Shown: positions 1 to 4,610, numbered from the stretch's first letter. The stretch is DNA of 5,615 bases from Pseudomonadota bacterium (GCA_023432075.1 JAEYVD010000352.1:1-5615), one strand, 5' to 3'. Program-made: numbers and translations. The notes: generated by a model from the sequence alone, not told the origin.

Positions 1-183
1 AACCACGCGTGACGTGCAACAGGACAAAATTTCCCGCGCAAGACAATAGACCTTCAAACGTCACGCAAAGTTCATCTTACTGGCGAGACGCTGGGCCGGA
101 TACGTCGGAAAGATGTCAATTCGCACATTCCGTCTCAGGATATGCCGGACGGCACAGGGGCGGCGGCGAGGCGCACGAAATAC

Positions 184-199
184 TGCGAAAACATTCGCA
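184..199. repeat. Inverted repeat TGCGAA-N4-TTCGCA
   Basis: TGCGAA (184-189) and TTCGCA (194-199) are perfect complements around a 4-base spacer, AACA. Further TTCGCA half-sites occur at 120-125 and 213-218, and TGCGAA at 276-281. The copies at 194 and 213 share the longer form TTCGCARCCA, 19 bp apart. The copies at 120 and 276 share a 10-bp inverted form (TTCGCACATT at 120-129, AATGTGCGAA at 272-281). This could be a protein binding site or a small hairpin. Its function is unknown. Confidence 0.4.
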
Positions 200-257
200 A
201 CCATGCTGTAAGTTCGCAGCCACCTAGAGCGCGCGAAATCTGGCAGGGTGGGTAAGC

Positions 258-269
258 CGGCAATTGCCG
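258..269. repeat. Perfect 12-bp palindrome CGGCAATTGCCG
   Basis: The sequence reads identically on both strands, with no spacer. It lies 26 bp downstream of the stop codon of the minus-strand small gene (295-519). Without a loop or a T-tract it is a poor intrinsic terminator. A dimeric regulator site, or chance, are the alternatives. Confidence 0.35.
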
Positions 270-294
270 TAAATGTGCGAAGACCGCAAATGGC

Positions 295-519
295 CTAACG
301 CAAATGGATGGCGCCCGGCTCTTCCATCCGTAGCGAGAGCCTGCCCTTGTCGGTGATGACCCAGCGGCCATCTGCGCCGGCCTGAATGCAGCGCAGTGTC
401 TCAAGCGCCTGCGCGACGTTCGCGGGCACGTCGGTCTGGACTGCGCCGGGCTCGTTGTTGTCGGCCACGACGCGTAGCCAATGTCCCAGTTCGCCCTTTT
501 CGAAACGATGCAATGCCAT
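295..519 (-). CDS. Small protein of unknown function (74 aa)
   Basis: I do not recognise this protein. The ATG at 519 is preferred because purine-rich GAGAGAA (526-532) sits 6 bases upstream. The product starts MALHRFEKGELGHW. The in-frame GTG at 576 would add 19 residues but has no Shine-Dalgarno sequence. The translation is ordinary and soluble, with no membrane segment or signal peptide. Residues 32-46 look helical, and residues 51-65 (GRWVITDKGRLSLRM) resemble the strand-turn-strand wing that closes many small winged-helix domains; that is only a visual resemblance. The gene follows the TauE/SafE gene in the same direction with a 71-bp gap, so it may be the last gene of that transcript. 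Its reading frame persists through a stretch where the other frames give low-complexity products, which supports it being real. A 9-bp direct repeat, CGCAAATGG (285-293 and 299-307), flanks its stop codon. Confidence 0.65.
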   Translation of the reverse strand: MALHRFEKGELGHWLRVVADNNEPGAVQTDVPANVAQALETLRCIQAGADGRWVITDKGRLSLRMEEPGAIHLR

Positions 520-578
520 GCGTGGTTCTCTCGTGAATTTGTCTACGATAGCATGGCCGTCAAGCCCGTCCGGCACGT

Positions 579-598
579 GTCAGCCAATGGTCAGCCAA
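579..598. repeat. Two-copy direct repeat GTCAGCCAA, 11-bp period
   Basis: GTCAGCCAA occurs at 579-587 and again at 590-598. The second copy contains the stop codon of the TauE/SafE gene (complement of 591-593). It looks like a small slipped-strand duplication in the junction between two minus-strand genes. No function is evident. Confidence 0.4.
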
Positions 599-1337
599 GC
601 AGACGCGGCACCGACGACGCCAGCAACGCAACGCCCGAAACCGTCAAAAGGCCCAGTACGACGCGGCGGAACGCCACGTCGCTGATGCCGACATACACGC
701 GCGTGCCCAAGAGTGTCGGCACCAGCATTGCCGGCACGATCAGCGCAAAGAGGGGCAGCATGTCGCGTGTGACCACGCCGGTCAGCACATAGCTGGCCAT
801 CGTCACCATCAGCATCGACAAGTTGAAGTTCTGGATCACCGCGCGCTGCACGTCGCGGTCAAAGCCGCGCAAGGTGCACCACAACGTCGGAATCACCCCG
901 GTGAACCCGCCCAGCCCGCCCATGACGCCGCCAATCGCGCCCGCGACGCCGTCGGCAACCTTGCCGCCTACCGTGATGCGTGGGATGCGTGCGGCAAACA
1001 GCATGATCGGGCACCAGATCGCCAGCAGCCCGCCGATGAACGCCTTGAACACCAGCGGATCCAGATGCGGCAGCACTTTCACGCCCAAGGGAATACCCAG
1101 CAATCCGCCGACGATGAACGGCAGCAGATGCGCGGCGGCAAAGCCCCGCCTCACGGTGAAGGCCGCCAGCAACTGTCCGGTCAATGCGCCAAACACCGCC
1201 ATCGCCGCGGCCAGCCGCGGGTCCACGGTCCAGGCCCAGAACGACATCGCCACCATGCCGAAACCAAAGCCCGACAAACCTTGCACGAAGCCCGCGGCCA
1301 TGGCGCCCACCACGACCACTACGTATAACGAGTCCAT
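591..1337 (-). CDS. TauE/SafE (TSUP) family membrane permease
   Basis: This is an integral inner-membrane protein of the TauE/SafE family (4-toluene sulfonate uptake permease, TSUP). Members move sulfite, sulfoacetate, other sulfonates or small organic anions, often as exporters. The 248-residue length is typical. The N-terminal family signature is visible at residues 15-30 (AGFVQGLSGFGFGMVA). The second-repeat signature is at about 123-147 (AGAIGGVMGGLGGFTGVIP followed by TLWCTL). Around these are roughly seven to eight hydrophobic segments (about 4-30, 40-60, 70-90, 97-116, 120-140, 162-180, 183-202, 215-243). I chose the ATG at 1337 because homologues normally begin right at the first membrane segment. 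An ATG at 1373 would add 12 residues, MVPARHAERAAD, and has only a close GGAA as a possible binding site. The gene lies 63 bp downstream of the EamA gene in the same direction, so co-transcription is plausible. The substrate cannot be read from the sequence. Confidence 0.9.
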   Translation of the reverse strand: MDSLYVVVVVGAMAAGFVQGLSGFGFGMVAMSFWAWTVDPRLAAAMAVFGALTGQLLAAFTVRRGFAAAHLLPFIVGGLLGIPLGVKVLPHLDPLVFKAFIGGLLAIWCPIMLFAARIPRITVGGKVADGVAGAIGGVMGGLGGFTGVIPTLWCTLRGFDRDVQRAVIQNFNLSMLMVTMASYVLTGVVTRDMLPLFALIVPAMLVPTLLGTRVYVGISDVAFRRVVLGLLTVSGVALLASSVPRLLG

Positions 1338-1360
1338 ATCCGCTGCGCGTTCCGCATGAC

Positions 1361-1370
1361 GTGCCGGCAC
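1361..1370. repeat. Perfect 10-bp palindrome GTGCCGGCAC
   Basis: This palindrome lies in the 63-bp gap between the EamA stop and the TauE/SafE start, 24 bp upstream of the chosen ATG. It could form only a poor hairpin without a loop. An operator or chance are equally possible. Confidence 0.25.
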
Positions 1371-1400
1371 CATTTCCGGCGCACGCCATTCTAGAGCCTT

Positions 1401-2309
1401 CTATGAAGGTCGCAGCGCCAGCGGTCGCAGGCGCGCGGCCAGCGCCGAGGCCGCCACGCTGGCCGCGATCAGCGCAAGGCCAAGCGCCAGGTCCGCCGAG
1501 ATGTGTTCGTGGAACACGAAGGACGACACGATCAGCCCGATCACCGGCACGCACAGCATTGCAATGGACGTCGCGGCCGGCGGCAGCTTCTGCGTCATGC
1601 TCAGCACGACAATGAACGTCAGCGCCGTGGCAAGCGGTCCGGTGTAGAGGATCAGCGGCCAGGCCTGCGCATCGGCCAGAAAGGTCGGCGCGCCGTCACG
1701 CAACCAGGCCAGCGCGGCCAGCGGTATCGTGGCCAATGCGGTCTGCCACGGAATCATGTCGGCGCCCAGCCGCACGTGGCGATTGGCGCGCAGCTGGATG
1801 ATGTTGCAGGCCCATGCGAACGATGCGCCAAGCAGCATCACCAGACCGATGACAGTGTGCGCCTGCCACGGGCTGAACGCGGGCGCCACGATGACGCCGA
1901 TGCCCGCGTAGCTCAGCGCCGTCGCCAGCCATTGGCCCATCGAGAGGCGTTCTTTCAGGATGAGCGACGACAGCGGTATTACCCAGATGGAGGTCGCGTA
2001 GGCGATGACCGATGCGCGTCCCGGCGCCACATACTGCAACGCCCACAGCGCGAGGGCGGTGAAGGCGCCCATCTGCAGCAAAGCCACCCCCGCGACCAAC
2101 GGCCATTCCTGGCGCGTCGGCAAGCGCAGGCGCCCCAGCAGGGCCAGCACCAGCACGCTGATGAGCGCGGCGGATCCGAAGCGGCTGGCGGCCAGCCACA
2201 ACGGGCTCATGTGCGCCAGGCCCAGCTTCATCACGGGCCAATTTCCTCCCCAGATGGCGACCGCACCCGCAAGCGGGAGAAACCTGCGAAGACTGCCTTG
2301 CTGACTCAT
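1401..2309 (-). CDS. EamA/DMT superfamily permease (RhaT/YdcZ-like exporter)
   Basis: This is an inner-membrane permease of the drug/metabolite transporter superfamily with two tandem EamA domains. Many members export amino acids or other small metabolites. From the ATG at 2309 it is 302 residues with about ten hydrophobic segments (near 10-30, 34-59, 70-90, 95-117, 124-142, 152-172, 180-203, 226-248, 253-276, 280-300). The first EamA repeat ends with the family-typical stretch at about 98-141 (ASVIAYATSIWVIPLSSLIL, then KERLSMGQW). The second ends at about 257-290 (TSIAMLCVPVIGLIVSSFVF, then HEHISADL). The start at 2309 is favoured over an in-frame ATG at 2342 because AGGG (complement of 2315-2318) lies 5 bases upstream. 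The gene is divergent from an Lrp/AsnC regulator, the usual layout for an amino-acid exporter controlled by its own sensor. The exact substrate is not predictable. Confidence 0.92.
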   Translation of the reverse strand: MSQQGSLRRFLPLAGAVAIWGGNWPVMKLGLAHMSPLWLAASRFGSAALISVLVLALLGRLRLPTRQEWPLVAGVALLQMGAFTALALWALQYVAPGRASVIAYATSIWVIPLSSLILKERLSMGQWLATALSYAGIGVIVAPAFSPWQAHTVIGLVMLLGASFAWACNIIQLRANRHVRLGADMIPWQTALATIPLAALAWLRDGAPTFLADAQAWPLILYTGPLATALTFIVVLSMTQKLPPAATSIAMLCVPVIGLIVSSFVFHEHISADLALGLALIAASVAASALAARLRPLALRPS

Positions 2310-2469
2310 CACTACCCTGCTCTGCCGCTGAATATTCTGCATTCCGGCCGCATGGCCGAAGAATGGAACAGTCTATAGGGTAAACCCCAGCATTTTTGAC
2401 CGCTTTCTACGGTTATTACCGGCATACTCGGCACACATGCACCGTAAAACCGCCGTCTTGAGGTGACTT
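2310..2469. promoter_or_regulatory. Divergent control region between EamA exporter and Lrp regulator
   Basis: These 160 bp must hold both divergent promoters. They are rich in dyads: GCTGAATATTCTGC (2327-2340, one mismatched pair), CGGCC-N4-GGCCG (2345-2358) and CGGT-TATT-ACCG (2410-2421). A related CGGTTTTACGGT is present on the minus strand at 2441-2452. Two 15-bp windows resemble the E. coli Lrp consensus YAGHAWATTWTDCTR: 2388-2402 (12 of 15 matches) and 2328-2342 (11 of 15). TTGACC at 2396-2401 could be a -35 element for the regulator gene, but no good -10 lies 16-18 bp from it. On the minus strand CTATAG around 2373-2378 could contribute to a -10 for the exporter. Exact promoters are uncertain. 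The role as regulatory DNA follows from the layout. Confidence 0.6.
2388..2402 (+). promoter_or_regulatory. Candidate Lrp-type operator
   Basis: CAGCATTTTTGACCG matches the E. coli Lrp consensus YAGHAWATTWTDCTR at 12 of 15 positions, counted by eye from the remembered consensus. It lies about 70 bp upstream of the Lrp/AsnC gene and 80 bp upstream of the EamA start, where an autoregulatory site would be expected. Its core, GCATTTTTGACC, recurs at 4499-4510. The local regulator is a paralogue of Lrp, so its own consensus may differ. Confidence 0.3.
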
Positions 2470-2940
2470 ATGCCGGAAATCAACCTGGATGCCACCGACA
2501 TCCGCATCCTGAACGAACTTCAACGCGACGCCAGGCTCACCAATGTGGAGCTGGCCGCCCGCGTGAATTTGTCCGCTTCGCCGTGCCTGGCCAGGGTGCG
2601 GCGTCTGGAAACCGAAGGACTCATCGACCGGCGCGTCACGCTGCTGAATGCGCGCAAACTGGGGCTGAAGGTAAACGTCTTCATCCAGATCTCGCTCGAC
2701 AAGCAACGCAAGGCCGCGCTGGATGTGTTTGAACGCGAGATCGCCGTACTGCCCGAAATCATGGAGTGCTACCTGATGTCGGGCGATGCGGATTACCTGA
2801 TCCGCGCCCTCGTGCCGGACGTCGATGCGCTGGAACGTCTGATCGTCGAACACATCACGCGCATTCCAGGGGTAGCCAGCATCCGTTCCAGCTTTGCGTT
2901 GAAGCAGGTGCTCTACACCACCGCCGTGCCGCTGGCCTGA
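2470..2940 (+). CDS. Lrp/AsnC family transcriptional regulator
   Basis: This is a cytoplasmic DNA-binding regulator of the leucine-responsive/AsnC family, 156 residues, the normal length. GAGGTG (2460-2465) sits 4 bases before the ATG. The AsnC-type helix-turn-helix covers about residues 5-64. It opens with [17 protein letters not shown], has a first helix near 24-32 and a recognition helix near 35-49 ([15 protein letters not shown], very typical of Lrp). The RAM/AsnC effector domain covers about 66-150. It includes the strand at 66-76 and the G105-D106-x-D108-Y109 loop, which in this family helps form the amino-acid-binding dimer interface. Such proteins assemble as octamers or dimers of dimers and respond to amino acids. 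The gene is divergent from the EamA permease, so it most likely controls that gene and itself; this is inferred from layout. I cannot assign a named member such as Lrp, BkdR or PutR. Confidence 0.95.
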   Translation: MPEINLDATDIRILNELQRDARLTNVELAARVNLSASPCLARVRRLETEGLIDRRVTLLNARKLGLKVNVFIQISLDKQRKAALDVFEREIAVLPEIMECYLMSGDADYLIRALVPDVDALERLIVEHITRIPGVASIRSSFALKQVLYTTAVPLA

Positions 2941-2966
2941 CGCCGCATCTGGTATCCATCGAGCGC

Positions 2967-2995
2967 TTGCGGGATTGCGGCGGCAAGCCCACAAT
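2967..2995 (+). promoter_or_regulatory. Possible sigma70-type promoter for the small acidic gene
   Basis: TTGCGG (2967-2972) and CACAAT (2990-2995) are separated by 17 bp and match the consensus hexamers at 3 and 4 of 6 positions. Transcription would start near 3002, placing the hairpin at 3004-3033 almost at the 5' end of the message. The match is weak, and the gene could instead be read through from the upstream regulator. Confidence 0.2.
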
Positions 2996-3003
2996 GAAAT
3001 CGC

Positions 3004-3033
3004 CTGGCGCCGTTTCATTCAAACCGGCGCCAG
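3004..3033 (+). promoter_or_regulatory. Strong hairpin between the Lrp gene and the small acidic gene
   Basis: CTGGCGCC (3004-3011) pairs perfectly with GGCGCCAG (3026-3033). Inside it GTTT (3012-3015) pairs with AAAC (3021-3024), leaving one bulged C (3025) and a 5-base loop, CATTC. This gives a 12-bp stem. No T-tract follows, so it is not a standard intrinsic terminator. It sits 63 bp after the Lrp stop and 20 bp before the next ribosome binding site. It could be an mRNA-stabilising 5' structure, a processing site, or the stem of a factor-dependent terminator. Confidence 0.5.
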
Positions 3034-3053
3034 CATCCCTCCCATCGCTTAGC

Positions 3054-3059
3054 AAGGAG
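3054..3059 (+). promoter_or_regulatory. Ribosome binding site AAGGAG fixing the start at 3066
   Basis: A near-perfect Shine-Dalgarno sequence lies 6 bases before the ATG at 3066. It decides the start of a frame that is open far upstream, back into the Lrp gene, and shows that the real product is the 77-residue form. Confidence 0.8.
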
Positions 3060-3065
3060 CACACC

Positions 3066-3299
3066 ATGCCCGAAACCGAATGGTTCCCCGGCAACACGCT
3101 ACCCGATCGTCAGGGTTACTTCGAAGTGGAGTTCGCCTCTGGCGAAACTGAAATCACGCGCTACGGCATGCTGGGCTGGGAGCCCGAAGAAGAGCGCGGC
3201 CACATCCTTCGCTGGCGCGGTCTTGACCCCGCCATCGAGCAAGCCGAAATCGATCGCGAAACCGCCGTCCTCAAAAACAGCGATGACGTGATCGGCTGA
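3066..3299 (+). CDS. Small acidic protein of unknown function (77 aa)
   Basis: I do not recognise a family with confidence. The start is well supported by AAGGAG 6 bases upstream. The product begins MPETEWFPGNTLPD and is rich in Glu and Asp, with no Cys, no membrane segment and no signal peptide, so it is probably cytoplasmic. Residues 6-50 alternate aromatic, acidic and Gly residues in a pattern suggesting a small beta-sheet (W6, G17, Y18, F19, W38, W50). Residues 54-70 look helical. The W-x-P-x-x-x-L-P-x-x-x-G-Y start faintly recalls small domains found in phage and prophage proteins (DUF551-like), but this is only an impression. A hairpin lies upstream and a strong bidirectional terminator downstream, so it may be a single-gene transcript. 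It has no sequence link to its neighbours. Confidence 0.8.
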   Translation: MPETEWFPGNTLPDRQGYFEVEFASGETEITRYGMLGWEPEEERGHILRWRGLDPAIEQAEIDRETAVLKNSDDVIG

Positions 3300-3348
3300 C
3301 CAGCCGGCAAACGTTGCGGCGCAGCGCTACCTTGCTCCGCAGCAAAAC

Positions 3349-3380
3349 AAAACGCCGCGGCAATCAAGCCGCGGCGTTTT
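3349..3380. terminator. Bidirectional rho-independent terminator
   Basis: AAAACGCCGCGGC (3349-3361) is the perfect reverse complement of GCCGCGGCGTTTT (3368-3380), with a 6-base loop, AATCAA. This gives a 13-bp stem whose arms end in A4 and T4. It therefore works as a GC-rich hairpin with a U-tract from either side. It lies between the convergent small acidic gene, ending at 3299, and the SYLF lipoprotein gene, whose stop is at 3399. It should end both transcripts. Confidence 0.9.
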
Positions 3381-3398
3381 GACTGGGCGCTTGCGCGA

Positions 3399-3995
3399 TC
3401 AGCGATCCAGCTTCGAGATCTTGGTGCCCGCGAGCGACACGCCAGCCATCAGGCCGCCATTGTTCATGACGAACCCCACGACCGGCTGCTGGGCCGTGTT
3501 GGTGTCGATGCGGCCGTTGGCGCCGATGTTGACCACCGCCACCGTGGCATCCGCGCCGACGGTCCAGCCGCTGCTGTTGCGGAACTTGTTCAAGGCGTCA
3601 TCCGTCATGAAGAGCAGGATCATCGCCTTGGATTGCGCGCCGGCCTGGAAGCCGATCGAGCCCGCCGTCGTGCTGTAGTAGCCGGCATTCGCGCCATTCA
3701 CGCGAAGCACGCCCTTGCCATGCTCGGCGCCGACGATGAAGCTGCCGCTCAACACGTCGGGAAACACCAGCACGCCCTTGGCGCGCGCAACCAGGTCCTT
3801 GGACTGGGGAGCGGCTTCATAAAGCTTGGCGAGCGTGGCATTGGCCGCGCTGTTCATCGATTGCCGCTGCTCTGCCGTCGAAGCGGCCGGAGACTTGGAA
3901 GGCGTGGTCGTGGTGCAGCCTGCAAACAGAACGCCGGCGGCGCCAATTGCGATCGCCATGCCGGTGCGGCGCAGAACAGGATAAGCGTCAAACAT
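3399..3995 (-). CDS. SYLF/YSC84-domain lipoprotein (lipid-binding, BPSL1445-like)
   Basis: This is a predicted exported lipoprotein of 198 residues with a SYLF (YSC84/DUF500) domain. In eukaryotes this fold binds phosphoinositides. Bacterial members such as Burkholderia BPSL1445 are envelope lipoproteins whose role is poorly defined. The signal peptide covers residues 1-26: a short n-region with R9-R10, a hydrophobic core at about 13-24, and a lipobox FAGC with lipidated C27. Phe at -3 is less usual than Leu. After a Thr/Ser/Pro-rich linker (28-48) the SYLF domain runs from about 50 to 198. Its blocks are AKGVLVFPDV (72-81), GSIGFQAGAQSKAMILLFMT (112-131) and MNNGGLMAGVSLAGTKI (177-193). AAGGAG-type AAGGAG (complement of 4002-4007) lies 6 bases upstream of the ATG and supports this start over the internal Met13. 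It ends at the shared terminator and appears monocistronic or co-transcribed with the gene at 4096-4350. Confidence 0.9.
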   Translation of the reverse strand: MFDAYPVLRRTGMAIAIGAAGVLFAGCTTTTPSKSPAASTAEQRQSMNSAANATLAKLYEAAPQSKDLVARAKGVLVFPDVLSGSFIVGAEHGKGVLRVNGANAGYYSTTAGSIGFQAGAQSKAMILLFMTDDALNKFRNSSGWTVGADATVAVVNIGANGRIDTNTAQQPVVGFVMNNGGLMAGVSLAGTKISKLDR

Positions 3996-4026
3996 GGAAC
4001 TCTCCTTTTGTTGTCATGCATGGACA

Positions 4027-4054
4027 ACTGTACCGGGCATTCCACATCCAACAA
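4027..4054 (-). promoter_or_regulatory. Possible promoter of the SYLF lipoprotein gene
   Basis: On the minus strand TTGTTG (complement of 4049-4054) and TACAGT (complement of 4027-4032) are 16 bp apart and match sigma70 hexamers at 3 and 4 of 6 positions. The -10 hexamer ends about 31 bp before the ATG, a sensible leader length. The match is weak, and I rank this only as the best candidate in the gap. Confidence 0.25.
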
Positions 4055-4071
4055 GACACACGAATGTGATA

Positions 4072-4099
4072 AACGAAACAAAACACTAGCAAGCGCTAG
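4072..4099 (-). terminator. Weak candidate terminator after the 84-aa gene
   Basis: On the minus strand CTAGC and GCTAG form a 5-bp stem with a 4-base loop (4086-4099), followed by the T-rich run TGTTTTGTTTCG. The stem includes the TAG stop codon of the minus-strand gene at 4096-4350. The short stem makes it a leaky terminator at best, so some read-through into the lipoprotein gene is possible. Confidence 0.4.
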
Positions 4100-4350
4100 A
4101 GAATGCCGTATCGGGGCTCGCCGGTGAACTCGTCCACGGTCTGGATGCCGGAGAGCACCAGCTCGGCATGACGCCGCGCGGCGGCCGGATCATGGAAGGT
4201 GACGAAGCGGGGCAATGACCACCGCTGCGCGGCGGCCTCATTGCCCGGACGGCGGACCATGATTTCGATGGCCAGCACCCCGGTTTCCAAGTCCACCACT
4301 TCACACTGCACTTGAAAACCGTTGATATGACGCTCCGGCCACCCGCTCAT
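4096..4350 (-). CDS. Small protein of unknown function (84 aa)
   Basis: I do not recognise this protein. It reads MSGWPERHINGFQVQCEVVD at its start. It has an alternating beta-strand-like first half (about 11-33 and 43-53), a helix with two Ala-Arg pairs (about 55-68) and an acidic tail. There is no membrane segment or signal peptide. The order of a Gly-Phe strand, an aromatic/aliphatic strand, an F-x-D/T turn, an Ala-rich helix and then V-D resembles small single-domain proteins common in Burkholderiales, but I cannot name a family. The ATG at 4350 has a G-rich GGCGGG just upstream (complement of about 4357-4362), a modest binding site. Its codon use looks like that of its neighbours. It lies 100 bp upstream of the SYLF lipoprotein gene in the same direction, and its TAG stop sits inside a small hairpin. 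Confidence 0.65.
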   Translation of the reverse strand: MSGWPERHINGFQVQCEVVDLETGVLAIEIMVRRPGNEAAAQRWSLPRFVTFHDPAAARRHAELVLSGIQTVDEFTGEPRYGIL

Positions 4351-4610
4351 GCTGCACCCGCCTATGAATTCCGACTAACGGGCCGCAATATGCACCAAAC
4401 AAAAGGGCTTGGAAAGCAATGTTTTTAAGGGGTAAAACAGTACTAATTCGCCTAGTGCGAAGGCATCTTGAAGTTCACGAAATCAGCGCTGGAAAACCGC
4501 ATTTTTGACCCTGATCGCCAAATCGCCGGACCGGCGCATAATGTCAGGCGCTGGCGCTGCGCCTAATTGATTGCCCCCACCGGCTCACATTCAAACCTGC
4601 CACCAACTCC
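4351..4610. promoter_or_regulatory. Divergent intergenic region upstream of the desuccinylase-like gene
   Basis: These 260 bp separate two divergent genes. The left half is visibly more A/T-rich than the surrounding coding DNA. Visible elements are a 15-bp dyad TTCGC-CTAGT-GCGAA (4447-4461), the 12-mer GCATTTTTGACC (4499-4510, repeated from 2390-2401), a 13-bp dyad CGCCGG-A-CCGGCG (4524-4536) and a -10-like CATAAT (4537-4542). A hairpin with AGGCGC (4546-4551) pairing with GCGCCT (4559-4564) follows. No -35 sits at the normal distance from CATAAT: TTGACC ends 26 bp upstream. A dyad abutting the -10 would suit an activator or repressor site. Confidence 0.45.
4499..4510 (+). repeat. Second copy of the 12-mer GCATTTTTGACC
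   Basis: This is identical to 2390-2401 in the EamA/Lrp control region and in the same orientation. Both copies follow an A-rich stretch ending in CC (AAACCCCA before the first, AAAACC before the second). Each lies 70-100 bp upstream of a plus-strand start codon. The 15-bp window 4497-4511 matches the Lrp consensus at 10 of 15 positions. A shared binding site for the local regulator is possible. Confidence 0.35.

Larger units (their letters stand above)
1..294. other. Left-hand non-coding stretch with repeated TTCGCA hexamers
   Basis: I see no convincing gene here. The open frames that cross it (9-227 on plus, 135-404 on minus) have low-complexity, Arg/Ser/Pro/Cys-rich translations, no good ribosome binding site and no recognisable domain. 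The stretch lies downstream of the minus-strand gene ending at 295. It carries five copies of TTCGCA or its complement (120-125, 184-189, 194-199, 213-218, 276-281), two of which form a 16-bp dyad at 184-199. A perfect 12-bp palindrome, CGGCAATTGCCG, lies at 258-269. None of these is followed by a T-rich tail, so I do not call a terminator. The end of a gene lying mostly outside the window cannot be excluded in the first 50 bases. Confidence 0.5.

Noticed and set aside
9..227. 72-codon plus-strand open frame
   Set aside because: It starts with GTG at the window edge without a ribosome binding site, and its translation is low-complexity, Ser/Arg/Cys-rich with no domain.
135..404. 89-codon minus-strand open frame
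   Set aside because: It overlaps the better-supported frame at 295-519, and its Arg/Ala/Pro-rich product looks like an out-of-frame translation of GC-rich DNA.
823..1359. 178-codon plus-strand open frame opposite the TauE/SafE gene
   Set aside because: It is Pro/Ser/Met-rich and antisense to a clear membrane protein gene. This is a typical GC-rich mirror frame.
859..1554. 231-codon minus-strand frame overlapping both permease genes
   Set aside because: It is shifted relative to the real frames, with a Gly/Arg/Ala-rich product lacking any domain.
1503..2378. 291-codon plus-strand open frame opposite the EamA gene
   Set aside because: Although long, its product is an implausible Arg/His/Gln-rich string with no domain, entirely antisense to a well-matched permease.
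2416..3018. 200-codon minus-strand open frame opposite the Lrp gene
   Set aside because: It is antisense to a textbook Lrp/AsnC protein, has no ribosome binding site, and shows no recognised motif.
3004..3033. Intrinsic terminator for the Lrp gene
   Set aside because: The stem is strong but no T-tract follows on either strand, so I list it only as a regulatory hairpin.
2766..3065. Upstream extension of the small acidic gene into the Lrp gene
   Set aside because: The frame is open, but the extension overlaps the Lrp coding sequence with an Arg/His-rich product. The strong AAGGAG at 3054-3059 marks the true start at 3066.
4505..4542. TTGACC and CATAAT as a standard promoter
   Set aside because: The spacer is 26 bp, far outside the 16-18 bp range for sigma70.
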